Shown here piece by piece: positions 18,434-30,436 of a DNA stretch of 32,975 bases. Origin of the DNA: Mesorhizobium sp. STM 4661 (GTDB taxonomy: Bacteria; Pseudomonadota; Alphaproteobacteria; Rhizobiales; Rhizobiaceae); NCBI RefSeq assembly GCF_000359125.1, contig NZ_CAAF010000015.1, forward strand, positions 1 through 32,975, written 5' to 3'. The position numbers and the translations under genes are program-made. Numbering within the stretch: position 1 is the stretch's first letter; every line of letters starts with the position of its first letter. Under the pieces are notes generated by a model. That model ran no database searches. It was not told the DNA's origin and saw nothing but the letters and a program-made list of their open reading frames with translations.

Positions 18434-18544
18434 TTTTACGCAATTCCGGACGGAAAACCGCTACACACTTTTCCTGGAATTGCTGTCTTTTGTTTTTACG
18501 CAATTCCGGACGGAAAACCGCTACACACTTTTCCTGGAATTGCT
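18434..18544. repeat. Two tandem copies of a 51-bp repeat, period 60 bp
   Basis: Copies 18434-18484 and 18494-18544 are identical over 51 bp and separated by 9 bp. Within each, GCAATTCCGG near the start and CTGGAATTGC at the end form imperfect inverted arms around GACGGAAAACC. The second copy ends 17 bp before the zapE start. The unit looks like a small palindromic intergenic repeat that was duplicated in place. Confidence 0.85.
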
Positions 18545-18561
18545 CTGGAACGACGTGACCG

Positions 18562-19764
18562 ATGCATCTGCGTGACGGCCTCCAGACCCATGCGACCGTC
18601 CGGCAGCGCTACGACCATCTGGTTGTATCAGGCGCGATCGAGCGCGATCCGGCGCAGGAGCGGATCACTGCCGCACTCGACCGGCTGATCGACGAGATCT
18701 CGGCCAAGCGGCTGGCGCACAAGTCGAGCGCGCTGGGCTGGCTGTTCGCCCGCAAGCGCGAGACGCAGGAGGCGGTCAAGGGCCTCTACATCCATGGCGG
18801 CGTCGGGCGCGGCAAGACCATGCTGATGGACATGTTCTTCGAACTGGTGCCGGTCAGGCGCAAGCGCCGCGTGCATTTCAACGACTTCATGGCCGATGTG
18901 CAGGACCGCATCCAGAAGCACCGGCAGGCGCGCAAGAATGGCGACGTCAAGGAGGACGACCCGATCCCGCCGGTGGCGCGCGCGCTGGCCGGCGAAGCCT
19001 GGGTATTATGTTTCGACGAGTTCTCCATCACCGACATCGCCGATGCGATGATCCTGTCCAGGCTGTTCTCGGCGCTGTTTGCCAGTGGCGTGGTGCTGGT
19101 CGCCACCTCCAATGTCGCACCCGATGATCTCTATCGGGACGGGCTGAACCGCCAGCTTTTTCTGCCCTTCATCGGGATACTGGAGCGGCATGCCCATGTG
19201 CTGGCGCTGGTCGCCGACAAGGACTACCGGCTGGACAAGCTCAGCCGCATGCCGGTCTACATCACCCCCGCGGATGCCGCCGCCGATGCCGCGCTCGACG
19301 CTGCCTGGGAAGCGATGACGCATGGCAGGCCGACGGCCGAGACGACGCTGACGGTGAAGGGCCGGCAGGTCGTGGTGCCGGCCGCCGCAGGCGAGGCGGC
19401 GCGGTTCTCCTTCGCCGATCTCTGCGAAAAGCCGCTCGGCGCCCGCGACTATCTCGCCATCGCAGCCCGTTTCTCGACCGTCTTCATCGATCGCGTGCCG
19501 GTTCTCGGCGAAGGCCGGCGCAACGAGGCGAAACGCTTCATCCTGCTGATCGACACGCTCTACGACCATCATGTGCGGCTGGTGGCGAGCGCCGAGGCTG
19601 CGCCGCCTGAACTCTATACCGCCAAGCGCGGCAACGAAGTGTTCGAGTTCGAGCGCACGGCGTCGCGGCTGATCGAGATGCAGAGCCGCGACTGGCTGGA
19701 GGATTGGGCGGAGCGGCAGAAGGTGCGGACGCCGCCTGCGGAAGAGCGGCAGGCGCAGGCTTGA
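18562..19764 (+). CDS. zapE: Cell division ATPase ZapE (AFG1-like)
   Basis: AFG1/ZapE-type AAA-like ATPase, 400 residues, cytoplasmic; in bacteria it acts at the division septum under stress. Seen are Walker A GGVGRGKTMLMD (from residue 79), HFNDFMADVQ, Walker B LCFDEFSITDIADAM, sensor ATSNVAPDDLYRDGLNRQLFLPFI, and a C-terminal RFILLIDTLYDHHVRLVASAEAAPPELY, all diagnostic. Length is normal. Only a weak ribosome binding site (GGAACGA) precedes ATG 18562. It is followed, after a 350-bp gap, by the mdh-suc operon; zapE next to mdh is a common order in Rhizobiales. Confidence 0.95.
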   Translation: MHLRDGLQTHATVRQRYDHLVVSGAIERDPAQERITAALDRLIDEISAKRLAHKSSALGWLFARKRETQEAVKGLYIHGGVGRGKTMLMDMFFELVPVRRKRRVHFNDFMADVQDRIQKHRQARKNGDVKEDDPIPPVARALAGEAWVLCFDEFSITDIADAMILSRLFSALFASGVVLVATSNVAPDDLYRDGLNRQLFLPFIGILERHAHVLALVADKDYRLDKLSRMPVYITPADAAADAALDAAWEAMTHGRPTAETTLTVKGRQVVVPAAAGEAARFSFADLCEKPLGARDYLAIAARFSTVFIDRVPVLGEGRRNEAKRFILLIDTLYDHHVRLVASAEAAPPELYTAKRGNEVFEFERTASRLIEMQSRDWLEDWAERQKVRTPPAEERQAQA

Positions 19765-21086
<1,322 letters not shown>

Positions 21087-21118
21087 CCCCCCAGTAGATT
21101 GATCTGGAGACACCGAGC

Positions 21119-22312
21119 ATGAACATCCATGAGTATCAGGGCAAGGCGCTGCTGAAGGGTTTTGGCGCACCGGTGGCCGACGGCGTGCCAGTGTTCGAGG
21201 CGAGCGAGGCGGAAGCCGCCGCCAAGGCGCTGCCCGGCCCGCTCTATGTGGTGAAGAGCCAGATCCATGCCGGCGGCCGCGGCAAGGGCAGGTTCAAGGA
21301 GCTTGGCCCCGACGCCAAGGGCGGCGTGCGGCTGGCGAAGTCGGTGGCCGATGTCGTCGCCAACGTCAAGGAGATGCTCGGGTCCACGCTGGTCACCAAG
21401 CAGACCGGCCCGGCCGGCAAGCAGGTCAACCGCCTCTATATCGAGGACGGCGCCGACATCGAGCGCGAGCTCTATCTGTCGCTGCTGGTCGACCGCGCGG
21501 TCGGCCGCATCGCCTTCGTCGTCTCGACCGAGGGCGGCATGGATATCGAGGGCGTCGCCCACGACACGCCGGAAAAGATCATCACCCGCGCCGTCGACCC
21601 GTTGGCCGGCGTGACGACGGTCGACGTCGATATACTGGTGGAAGCGCTGGGGCTTGAGGGCCAGGCCGCCAAGGATGCCGGCACGCTGTTCCCGCTGCTT
21701 TACAATGTCTTTGTCGAGAAGGACATGAGCCTGCTCGAGGTCAATCCGCTGATCGTCATGAAGAACGGCCGGCTGCGCGTGCTCGACGCGAAAGTGTCGT
21801 TCGACAACAATGCGCTGTTCCGCCACCCCGACGTGCTGGAACTGCGCGACACCACCGAAGAAGACGAGAAGGAGATCGAGGCGTCGAAATACGACCTCGC
21901 CTATGTCGCGCTCGACGGCAATATCGGCTGCATGGTCAACGGCGCCGGCCTCGCCATGGCGACGATGGACATCATCAAGCTCTATGGCGCCGAGCCGGCC
22001 AACTTCCTCGATGTCGGCGGCGGCGCGTCCAAGGAAAAAGTGACGGCGGCGTTCAAGATCATCACCAGGGATCCGGCGGTCAAAGGCATCCTGATCAACA
22101 TTTTTGGCGGCATCATGAAGTGCGACATCATCGCCGAGGGCGTCATTGCCGCGGTCAAGGAAGTCGGCCTGAAAGTGCCGCTGGTGGTGCGGCTCGAAGG
22201 CACCAATGCCGAGCTCGGCAAGAAGATCATCAACGACAGCGGGCTGAATGTGGTTTCGGCCGACGATCTCGACGACGCGGCCCAGAAGATCGTGGCGGCG
22301 GTGAAGGGCTGA
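21119..22312 (+). CDS. sucC: Succinyl-CoA synthetase beta subunit
   Basis: ATP-grasp subunit, 397 residues, usual length, forming with SucD the enzyme that makes succinate and ATP or GTP from succinyl-Co[41 protein letters not shown] and [18 protein letters not shown], then [13 protein letters not shown], are diagnostic. A ribosome binding site (CTGGAGA) precedes it. In most rhizobia sucD follows immediately; here 1.4 kb with four other genes intervenes. Confidence 0.97.
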   Translation: MNIHEYQGKALLKGFGAPVADGVPVFEASEAEAAAKALPGPLYVVKSQIHAGGRGKGRFKELGPDAKGGVRLAKSVADVVANVKEMLGSTLVTKQTGPAGKQVNRLYIEDGADIERELYLSLLVDRAVGRIAFVVSTEGGMDIEGVAHDTPEKIITRAVDPLAGVTTVDVDILVEALGLEGQAAKDAGTLFPLLYNVFVEKDMSLLEVNPLIVMKNGRLRVLDAKVSFDNNALFRHPDVLELRDTTEEDEKEIEASKYDLAYVALDGNIGCMVNGAGLAMATMDIIKLYGAEPANFLDVGGGASKEKVTAAFKIITRDPAVKGILINIFGGIMKCDIIAEGVIAAVKEVGLKVPLVVRLEGTNAELGKKIINDSGLNVVSADDLDDAAQKIVAAVKG

Positions 22313-22358
22313 GCGTTTGGCAAACGCTCCGTTTGTTCATCCATTATGGTCAATATTT

Positions 22359-22544
22359 ATGATTGCCATGGGTATCGGCGGACTGTGGGCCTTTCCCGAG
22401 CGGAGAAAAATGTCAGAAAAGATGCGCCGCCACACCTCCTTCAGGATTGTTCTTCCAAGATCACTTGACCTTGGGTTGCATCTTGGCATGAGCGTCATCT
22501 TGCTCTTGATGGGCTTCCTAACATTGTTTGGGATTGTCCGGTGA
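22359..22544 (+). CDS. Small two-helix membrane protein, unknown function
   Basis: Sixty-one residues from ATG 22359, or 75 if the TTG at 22317 is used. Two hydrophobic segments are predicted, MIAMGIGGLWAF and LGMSVILLLMGFLTLFGIV, separated by a basic loop with RRKMSEKMRRHTSF. No family is recognised. Base composition is less GC-rich than that of sucC and sucD. It is the first gene of the segment that separates sucC from sucD. It may be real because two helices and a positively charged loop are preserved, but no homologue is known to me. Confidence 0.45.
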   Translation: MIAMGIGGLWAFPERRKMSEKMRRHTSFRIVLPRSLDLGLHLGMSVILLLMGFLTLFGIVR

Positions 22545-22573
22545 GAACAGAGCTAGTCAGAGGTTGATAGACG

Positions 22574-22945
22574 ATGCCTCCACGCAAGATAAACCTTATC
22601 GAGGCGGCGGACGCGAAGATCACCAGGGTCTTCGATCCGCATATCGCCGGCGACGTGAATGACAGCCAGGCGAAGGTCGCCAAGTTCGGCGAGGCCTTCG
22701 ACTGGCACGCGCATGAAAAAGAAGATGAGGCTTTCCTCGTGCTGCGCGGGCGCATCGCCATTGATTTCCGCGACGGTCCGGTCGAGCTCGGCGAGGGCGA
22801 TTTCATCGTCGTGCCGCGCGGCGTCGAGCACCGGCCGCGCTCGCTGACCGCGGAGCCGGTGGTGCTGATGTTCGAGCCGGCAACGACGCTCAACACCGGC
22901 AATGCCAAGAGCGACCTTACCGTCGCCGATCTGAAGCGGCTCTGA
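22574..22945 (+). CDS. Cupin-domain protein
   Basis: A single-domain cupin of 123 residues. Motif 1 is FDWHAHEKEDEAFLVLRG (HxH, E, G) and motif 2 is GDFIVVPRGVEHRP (PxG and H), giving the two histidines, glutamate and third histidine that bind a metal. Such small cupins may be isomerases, dioxygenase-like enzymes or sensors; the substrate is unknown. It sits 29 bp after the small membrane protein and 2 bp before the DUF1579 stump on the same strand. Confidence 0.87.
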   Translation: MPPRKINLIEAADAKITRVFDPHIAGDVNDSQAKVAKFGEAFDWHAHEKEDEAFLVLRGRIAIDFRDGPVELGEGDFIVVPRGVEHRPRSLTAEPVVLMFEPATTLNTGNAKSDLTVADLKRL

Positions 22946-22947
22946 TC

Positions 22948-23040
22948 ATGAACGTGGCGCCCTCAACATCGCTTTCCACCGATCATCAGCGCCTGCGGGC
23001 GCTGGCCGGCGCGTGGCGCGGCGAGGAAGAGATGTCGGCC
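22948..23040 (+). pseudogene. N-terminal fragment of a probable DUF1579 gene
   Basis: ATG 22948 follows the cupin by 2 bp. The first 31 residues contain DHQRLRALAGAWRGEEEM, which resembles the start of DUF1579 proteins (RLxALxGxWxGEE). Similarity stops after EEEM, about where the VapBC block begins; the rest of the gene is not found anywhere downstream. The frame stays open into vapB (to 23334), so an automatic call would give a false fusion. The break suggests that arrival of the VapBC genes removed the end of this gene. Confidence 0.55.
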
Positions 23041-23056
23041 GACAACTTGCGACTGA

Positions 23057-23082
23057 CACACAGTTCCACATATACTGTGTGG
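23057..23082. promoter_or_regulatory. Candidate VapB operator/promoter
   Basis: CACACAGT (23057-23064) and ACTGTGTG (23074-23081) are perfect 8-bp inverted repeats with a 9-bp spacer; CCACA/TGTGG (23066-23082) forms an inner palindrome. A possible -10, TATACT (23071-23076), lies inside. VapBC pairs typically repress themselves at such palindromes. It is 22 bp before vapB. Confidence 0.55.
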
Positions 23083-23103
23083 CATTTGCAGGAGAAAAGA
23101 GAA

Positions 23104-23334
23104 ATGAAGAACATCACGCTGGCGGTTGAAGACGAGGTTCTGGAGCAGGTCAAGCTGGTGGCTGCCGAGCAGCGAACGACCGTCAACGCAATGGTGCGGG
23201 AGTTTTTCGCGACAGTTGCCGCGAAGCGGCGTGCCAAGGACGAGGCACGGCAAGCCCTTCTGCAGCTCGCCCGCGAGGCGGCGGGCGACATGGGTGGCAA
23301 GAAATGGAACCGGGAAGCTCTCTATGACCGCTGA
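23104..23334 (+). CDS. vapB: VapB-type antitoxin (ribbon-helix-helix)
   Basis: Seventy-six residues starting MKNITLAVEDEVLEQVKLVAAEQRTTVNAMVREFF, a ribbon-helix-helix DNA-binding N-terminus. The C-terminal tail KRRAKDEARQALLQ...[11 protein letters not shown] would wrap the toxin. ATG 23104 is preceded by AGGAGAAAAGA, a strong ribosome binding site; an in-frame upstream ATG (22948) belongs to the DUF1579 stump. Its last 11 bp overlap the toxin gene, the standard coupling in such pairs. Confidence 0.88.
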   Translation: MKNITLAVEDEVLEQVKLVAAEQRTTVNAMVREFFATVAAKRRAKDEARQALLQLAREAAGDMGGKKWNREALYDR

Positions 23335-23743
23335 GTGCTTCCTCGACACGAACGTTCTCGTCTATGCCGCCATCGGATACAAATCCGAGCGCGCGAAGTA
23401 CGAGCGCGCCGTGGAGTTGATCGCCAAGGAAGACTATTCGACCTCCGCACAGGTGCTGCAGGAGTTCTATGTGAACGTGACCAAACGAGCGGATGTCACA
23501 CTGGCGCCAGCGAAGGCGGCCGAGTGGGTCGCCGCGATCTCCATGAAGCCCTGCCAGGATTTGGACAGCGCGGTCGTTATGCGGGGCATCGAGAACGCGC
23601 AGCGTTACCAGATTTCATATTGGGATGGCGCGATCATCGCCGCCGCCGAGCGCCTTGGCGTCAAGACACTTTACACCGAAGACCTCAACCACGGGCAGGC
23701 TTACGGCTCCGTGGTCGCCATCAACCCCTTCCGCACTCACTGA
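23324..23743 (+). CDS. vapC: VapC-type PIN-domain toxin
   Basis: The protein of 139 residues is a PIN-domain ribonuclease. Acidic residues expected at the Mg2+ site are D8 in [11 protein letters not shown]47 in [10 protein letters not shown]101 in [11 protein letters not shown] and D120 in LYTEDLNHG. Such toxins cleave tRNA or rRNA and are held inactive by the antitoxin. The start overlaps vapB by 11 bp. No frameshift is visible, so the pair may be functional. It lies 14 bp before sucD within the TCA operon, so read-through from the pair's own promoter may add to sucD expression. Confidence 0.9.
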   Translation: MTAECFLDTNVLVYAAIGYKSERAKYERAVELIAKEDYSTSAQVLQEFYVNVTKRADVTLAPAKAAEWVAAISMKPCQDLDSAVVMRGIENAQRYQISYWDGAIIAAAERLGVKTLYTEDLNHGQAYGSVVAINPFRTH

Positions 23744-23757
23744 TCAGGTCGCAAAAA

Positions 23758-24660
23758 ATGTCCATTCTCGTCGACAAGAACACCAAGGTGCTGGTGCAGG
23801 GCCTGACCGGCAAGACCGGCACGTTCCATACGGAACAGGCGCTGGCCTATCACGGCACCAAGATGGTTGGCGGCATCCATCCCAAGAAGGGCGGCGAGAC
23901 CTGGACCGGCGCCAAGGGCGAGAACCTGCCGATCTTCGCCACCGTCGCCGAAGGCAAGGCCAGGACCGGCGCCAACGCTTCGGTCGTCTATGTGCCGCCG
24001 GCGGGCGCCGCCGAGGCGATCCTGGAAGCGATCGAAGCCGAGATCCCGCTGATCGTCTGCATCACCGAAGGCATTCCTGTCATGGACATGGTCAAGGTCA
24101 AGGCAAGGCTCGACCGCTCGACGTCGCGGCTGCTCGGCCCCAACTGTCCGGGCGTGCTGACGCCCGACGAATGCAAGATCGGCATCATGCCCGGCAACAT
24201 CTTCCGCAAGGGCTCGGTGGGCGTTGTTTCCCGTTCTGGAACGCTTACCTATGAGGCAGTGTTCCAGACCACCAATGTCGGCCTCGGCCAGACCACCGCC
24301 GTCGGCATCGGCGGCGATCCGGTCAAGGGCACGGAGTTCATCGACGTGCTGGAGATGTTCCTCGCCGACGACGAGACCAAGTCTATCATCATGATCGGCG
24401 AGATCGGCGGTTCGGCCGAGGAAGACGCCGCGCAATTCCTCAAGGACGAGGCCAAACGCGGCCGCAAGAAGCCGATGGCCGGCTTCATCGCGGGCCGCAC
24501 GGCGCCGGCCGGCCGCACCATGGGTCATGCGGGCGCGGTCATCTCCGGCGGCAAGGGCGGCGCCGATGACAAGATCGCGGCGATGGAATCGGCCGGGATC
24601 AAGGTTTCGCCGTCGCCGGCAAGGCTCGGCACGACCTTGGTCGAGGCGATCAAAGGATAA
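23758..24660 (+). CDS. sucD: Succinyl-CoA synthetase alpha subunit
   Basis: CoA-binding alpha subunit, 300 residues. [60 protein letters not shown] and [13 protein letters not shown] are family motifs; the phosphorylated active-site histidine is H257 in [14 protein letters not shown] 23758 has a poor ribosome binding site. It is separated from its usual partner sucC by the inserted genes and from sucA by a repeat-filled 147-bp gap. Confidence 0.97.
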   Translation: MSILVDKNTKVLVQGLTGKTGTFHTEQALAYHGTKMVGGIHPKKGGETWTGAKGENLPIFATVAEGKARTGANASVVYVPPAGAAEAILEAIEAEIPLIVCITEGIPVMDMVKVKARLDRSTSRLLGPNCPGVLTPDECKIGIMPGNIFRKGSVGVVSRSGTLTYEAVFQTTNVGLGQTTAVGIGGDPVKGTEFIDVLEMFLADDETKSIIMIGEIGGSAEEDAAQFLKDEAKRGRKKPMAGFIAGRTAPAGRTMGHAGAVISGGKGGADDKIAAMESAGIKVSPSPARLGTTLVEAIKG

Positions 24661-24772
24661 GGCAGTAAGGGAGTAGGGCAGTATGGCAGTAGGGGAATAG
24701 GAAGAACGGGACGAGCGCGGCAACCGCCTGCTTTCCCTACTGCCTTACTCCCCTACTGCCCCACTCCCCTCC
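24661..24772. repeat. GGCAGTA-type repeats forming an inverted array between sucD and sucA
   Basis: Left part 24661-24702 carries GGCAGTAAGGGAGTAGGGC and similar units; the right part 24732-24772 carries inverse units such as CCCTACTGCCTTACTCCCC. Together they could fold into a long hairpin within the operon transcript. The unit is related to the AGGCAGT heptamers at 1775-1821. Confidence 0.7.
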
Positions 24773-24807
24773 AAAAACAGGAGACGGAGCCAGGCTCCGC
24801 AGACAAA

Positions 24808-27795
24808 ATGGCAAGACAAGATCAGGCCAACGACCAGTTTTCGCTTACCTCTTTCCTCTATGGCGGCAACGCCGACTATATCGAGGCGCTGCATGCCGCC
24901 TATGAGGACGATCCCGAATCGGTCAACCCCGAATGGCAGGACTTCTTCGCGGCGCTGAAGGACGACGCCGGCGATGTCCGCAAGAACGCCAAGGGCGCAT
25001 CGTGGGCCAGGCCTTCCTGGCCGCTGCAGGCCAATGGCGAACTGGTCTCGGCGCTCGACGGCAATTGGGGCCTCGTCGAAAAGCACTTGGAGAAGAAGGT
25101 CAAGGAGAAGGCCGTCGTCAACGGCGCCGTGCTTTCCGACGCCGACGTGCACCAGGCGACGCGCGATTCCGTGCGCGCCATCATGATGATCCGCGCCTAC
25201 CGCATGCGCGGCCATTTGCACGCCAATCTGGATCCGCTCGGCATCGCCAAGCCGCTCGAGGACTATAATGAACTGTCGCCGGAGAATTACGGCTTCACAT
25301 CAGCCGATTACGACCGGCCGATCTTCCTCGACAATGTGCTCGGGCTCGAATTCGGCACCATCCGGCAGATGCTGGATATCCTGACCCGCACCTATTGCTC
25401 GACGCTCGGCGTCGAGTTCATGCATATTTCCGACCCCGAGGAGAAGGCCTGGATCCAGGCGCGCATCGAGGGCACCGACAAGGAGATCACCTTCACCGCC
25501 CCCGGCAAGAAGGCGATCCTGCAGAAGCTGGTCGAGGCCGAAGGTTTCGAGCAGTTCATCGACGTCAAGTACAAGGGCACCAAGCGCTTCGGCCTCGATG
25601 GCAGCGAGGGGCTGATCCCGGCGCTTGAACAGATCATCAAGCGCGGCGGCCAGCTCGGCATGAAGGAGATCGTGCTCGGCATGGCGCATCGCGGCCGGCT
25701 GAACGTGCTCTCCCAGGTGATGGCCAAGCCGCACCGCGCCATCTTCCACGAATTCAAGGGCGGCTCGGCCGCACCCGACGAGGTCGAAGGTTCGGGCGAC
25801 GTGAAGTACCATCTCGGCGCCTCGTCGGACCGCGAATTCGACGGCAACAAGGTGCATTTGTCCTTGACCGCCAACCCCTCGCATCTGGAAATCGTCGATC
25901 CGGTGGTGATGGGCAAGGCGCGGGCCAAGCAGGACTATCTGTTCGGCCGCAGCCGCGAGGAGATCGTGCCGTTGGAAGAGCGCGCCAAGGTGTTGCCGCT
26001 GCTGCTGCACGGCGACGCCGCCTTTGCCGGTCAGGGCGTGATCGCCGAAATTCTCGGCCTGTCGGGCCTGCGCGGCCACAGGGTCGCCGGCACGCTGCAT
26101 TTCATCATCAACAACCAGATCGGCTTTACCACCAATCCGCGCTTCTCGCGCTCCTCGCCCTATCCGTCGGATGTGGCCAAGATGATCGAAGCGCCGATCT
26201 TCCACGTCAATGGCGACGACCCGGAAGCCACGGTCCACGCCGCCAAGGTGGCGATCGAGTTCCGCATGAAATTCCACAAGCCTGTGGTGGTGGACATGTT
26301 CTGCTATCGCCGCTTCGGCCACAATGAGGGCGATGAGCCGGCCTTCACCCAGCCGATCATGTACGCCAACATCCGCAAGCACAAGACGACGGTGCAGATC
26401 TATGGCGACCGGCTGATCGCCGAGGGCCACATCACCCAGGCCGAATTCGACAAGTTGAAGGCCGACTGGCGGGCGCATCTCGAGTCCGAATGGGAGGTCG
26501 GCCAGCACTATAAGCCCAACAAGGCCGACTGGCTGGACGGCGCCTGGTCGGGCCTGCGCACGGCCGACAACCAGGACGAACAGCGGCGCGGCAAGACCGC
26601 CGTGCCGGTCAAGACGCTGAAGGAGATCGGCAAGAAGCTGACCGAGGTGCCGAAGGATTTCGAGGCGCACAAGACGATCCTGCGCTTCCTCGAGAACCGC
26701 CGCCAGGCAATCGAGTCGGGCGAAGGCATCGACTGGTCGACGGCAGAGGCGCTGGCCTTCGGCGCCATCCTGCTCGATGGCAACCCGATCCGGCTGTCCG
26801 GGCAGGATTCGGAACGCGGCACCTTCTCGCAACGCCATTCCGTGCTCTACGACCAGCGCGACGAAACCCGCTACATCCCGCTCAACAATCTGTCGGCCGC
26901 GCAGGCCGGCTACGAGGTCGTCAATTCGATGCTGTCGGAAGAGGCCGTGCTCGGCTTCGAATATGGCTACAGCCTGGCCGAGCCGAAGGCGCTGACGCTG
27001 TGGGAGGCCCAGTTCGGCGACTTCGCCAATGGCGCCCAGGTGGTGTTCGACCAGTTCATCTCCAGCGGAGAGCGCAAGTGGCTCAGAATGTCGGGCCTCG
27101 TCTGCCTGCTGCCGCATGGCTATGAAGGCCAGGGTCCCGAACATTCGTCGGCTAGGCTGGAGCGCTTCCTGCAGCTTTGCGCCGAAGACAACATGCAGGT
27201 GGCCAATTGCACGACGCCGGCCAACTACTTCCACATCCTGCGCAGGCAGCTGAAGCGGGACTTCCGCAAGCCGCTGATCCTGATGACGCCGAAGTCGCTG
27301 CTGCGCCACAAGCGGGCGGTGTCGACGCTGCCGGATATTTCCGGCGAAAGCGCGTTCCACCGGCTGCTGTGGGACGATGCCCAGTTGCTAACGGGCCAGG
27401 CGATCAAGCTCACCAAGGATTCGAAGATCCGCCGTGTCGTGCTCTGCTCGGGCAAGGTCTATTACGACCTCTACGAGGAGCGCGAGAAGCGCGGCATCAA
27501 CGACATCTATCTGCTGCGCGTCGAACAGCTCTACCCGTTCCCGGCCAAGGCGCTGATCACCGAACTGTCACGCTTCCGCAATGCCGAGATGGTGTGGTGT
27601 CAGGAGGAGCCCAAGAACATGGGCGCCTGGTCGTTCATCGACCCGTATCTGGAATGGGTGCTGGCGCATATCGACGCCAAGCATCAGCGGGTGCGCTACA
27701 CCGGCCGGCCGGCCGCGGCGTCGCCGGCGACCGGATTGATGTCGAAGCATCTGGCCCAGCTTGCCGCCTTGCTCGAAGACGCGCTTGGTGAATAG
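24808..27795 (+). CDS. sucA: 2-oxoglutarate dehydrogenase E1 component
   Basis: Thiamine-diphosphate-dependent decarboxylase of the 2-oxoglutarate dehydrogenase complex, 995 residues, the usual rhizobial size. The N-terminal part has [38 protein letters not shown] and GDAAFAGQG with NNQIGFTT (about 402-442) form the ThDP/Mg2+ region; [25 protein letters not shown] and [20 protein letters not shown] are further family hallmarks. It is preceded by GGAGACGGAGC. It pairs with SucB and LpdA encoded downstream. Confidence 0.98.
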   Translation: MARQDQANDQFSLTSFLYGGNADYIEALHAAYEDDPESVNPEWQDFFAALKDDAGDVRKNAKGASWARPSWPLQANGELVSALDGNWGLVEKHLEKKVKEKAVVNGAVLSDADVHQATRDSVRAIMMIRAYRMRGHLHANLDPLGIAKPLEDYNELSPENYGFTSADYDRPIFLDNVLGLEFGTIRQMLDILTRTYCSTLGVEFMHISDPEEKAWIQARIEGTDKEITFTAPGKKAILQKLVEAEGFEQFIDVKYKGTKRFGLDGSEGLIPALEQIIKRGGQLGMKEIVLGMAHRGRLNVLSQVMAKPHRAIFHEFKGGSAAPDEVEGSGDVKYHLGASSDREFDGNKVHLSLTANPSHLEIVDPVVMGKARAKQDYLFGRSREEIVPLEERAKVLPLLLHGDAAFAGQGVIAEILGLSGLRGHRVAGTLHFIINNQIGFTTNPRFSRSSPYPSDVAKMIEAPIFHVNGDDPEATVHAAKVAIEFRMKFHKPVVVDMFCYRRFGHNEGDEPAFTQPIMYANIRKHKTTVQIYGDRLIAEGHITQAEFDKLKADWRAHLESEWEVGQHYKPNKADWLDGAWSGLRTADNQDEQRRGKTAVPVKTLKEIGKKLTEVPKDFEAHKTILRFLENRRQAIESGEGIDWSTAEALAFGAILLDGNPIRLSGQDSERGTFSQRHSVLYDQRDETRYIPLNNLSAAQAGYEVVNSMLSEEAVLGFEYGYSLAEPKALTLWEAQFGDFANGAQVVFDQFISSGERKWLRMSGLVCLLPHGYEGQGPEHSSARLERFLQLCAEDNMQVANCTTPANYFHILRRQLKRDFRKPLILMTPKSLLRHKRAVSTLPDISGESAFHRLLWDDAQLLTGQAIKLTKDSKIRRVVLCSGKVYYDLYEEREKRGINDIYLLRVEQLYPFPAKALITELSRFRNAEMVWCQEEPKNMGAWSFIDPYLEWVLAHIDAKHQRVRYTGRPAAASPATGLMSKHLAQLAALLEDALGE

Positions 27796-27845
27796 GACAG
27801 AATTGGGCGAATAGAACGTCAAACGAGACAGAACGGACAGGCACA

Positions 27846-29152
<1,307 letters not shown>

Positions 29153-29156
<4 letters not shown>

Positions 29157-29917
29157 GCGAAGCTGATCGCGCCATGGCTGGTTGGCTGCGTGCCATGCGG
29201 CGATCGTTTCGACGTAGTCTCGTCTGGCTTGGCATTTTTTCCGCTTTGCCATCCATGGCGCTCGCCGCCGACTGGGACGTGACCAAGGCGAGCAGCAATC
29301 TTGGGGTTTTCGCCCTGAGCGATGCCGAACTGGCGGAGCGACAGATCACGGTCGCCCCGATCGGTGAGCTTGAATTGCCGACCGGCGAAATTATCGCCTG
29401 TGACCCTCTGGTGAGCGGCGTCGAGACGCCGGCCTTGAGCCGCAAGGTCAAACCAGGGCGCTACCCGGTTTCGCTGTTGGAAGCACAAGATCGTGTCGCC
29501 GTTGCGGTGCTGCGCTTCAGGCCCGGCACGCCGGTCCGCTGGGAACTGGCCACCGTGCCAGGCCAGGATGTCGCGACGTTGAAGAGCGACGAGATGTTCG
29601 GCTATCCCGTCGATGCCGGCCTTGGCTCGTTCATGGACAAGACGGCCATGGCGCTGATGTCGGAGCAGCAGGACAGGCTGAAGGCCGACGAAAACTACTA
29701 CGATGATGTGCTGGCAGCCGAATTTGCCCCCAATCAGGACAGGTTCGTGATGCATCACCCGGCTGCCGGCAACCCCGTCAACATCGCGATGTTCTGGAGC
29801 GGTTGGGGCGACGGGTTTTATCCATCGTTCTGGGGGCTGGACGCGGCGGGCGAACCGCTGCTGCTGACGACCGATTTCGGCGTGCTGAAAAACGCCGATG
29901 GGCGCAAGAGCAAGTAG
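29153..29917 (+). CDS. Exported DUF4241 protein
   Basis: Up to 254 residues from GTG 29153 (overlapping the sucB stop), or 247 from ATG 29174. An N-terminal basic run and hydrophobic stretch ending SMALA-AD suggest a Sec signal peptide. The mature part has [30 protein letters not shown] and, near the end, [14 protein letters not shown] with LLTTDFGVL, all marks of the DUF4241 family. No enzymatic function is established for this family. It is the first of three genes between sucB and lpdA. Confidence 0.8.
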
Positions 29918-29926
29918 GCCGCCACG

Positions 29927-30436
29927 ATGCAAAGCGCCCTGTCGCCCACCATCGGATCTTTGGCTGGGTTGCTGGCCGTTTTGTTTGCGAGCTCCGCTGC
30001 GCTTGCTGCCTGCCCGCTGGAACTCGCCGTCTATGGCGATGCCGAGAGCGAAGCCGGCATCGATTTCAGGCCGACCGGGGAATCGGCCGTTGTCTCCAAC
30101 ACGTTCAAGATGGTGCTCGACAAGGGGGTCGTGCTCGATGGCATCGTCATGTGGACGGAAGGGGTGGCGCGCCCGCATGGCTCGCTGATGTACAAATGCC
30201 CGACCGGCGACGTCACCGGCGACGAGCTCGCCGCCTGCACGGTGTGGGAGGGCGTCATCTACAGTTCCGACGACCAGGGCAAGATCGCCTTGCTGCCGGC
30301 CGAAGGCGTCGATGCACCGAAGACGCTGATCTTTCCCGACCTCGGGCCTTCGCTGCAAATGTCGGCAGCCTATGGTGAGAACGGGTTTTCGAAAGTGCCG
30401 CGGGATGTCTTTGCGCTGAAGGGTTGCCAGGAATGA
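29927..30436 (+). CDS. Exported hypothetical protein
   Basis: The protein of 169 residues starts with a probable signal peptide (MQSALSPTIGSLAGLLAVLFASSAALA) followed by ACPLELAVYGDAESEAGIDF. Several later cysteines (YKCPTGDVTG, LAACTVWEG, LKGCQE) could form disulfides in the periplasm. I do not recognise a family. It starts 9 bp after the DUF4241 stop, and its stop overlaps the next gene (ATGA). Its position between two genes and shared exported nature with the DUF4241 protein suggest they may act together. Confidence 0.6.
   Translation: MQSALSPTIGSLAGLLAVLFASSAALAACPLELAVYGDAESEAGIDFRPTGESAVVSNTFKMVLDKGVVLDGIVMWTEGVARPHGSLMYKCPTGDVTGDELAACTVWEGVIYSSDDQGKIALLPAEGVDAPKTLIFPDLGPSLQMSAAYGENGFSKVPRDVFALKGCQE

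Noticed and set aside
18434..18544. CRISPR-like direct repeats
   Set aside because: Only two 51-bp copies with a 9-bp spacer and no cas genes nearby; it is a tandem duplication.
22948..23334. A single 128-residue protein fusing the DUF1579-like start to VapB
   Set aside because: The join has no conserved sequence, and vapB has its own operator, ribosome binding site and start at 23104.
25300..27360. Minus-strand open frame of about 686 codons within sucA
   Set aside because: It mirrors the coding strand of a well-conserved enzyme and its translation is rich in H, R, D and Q with no known motif.
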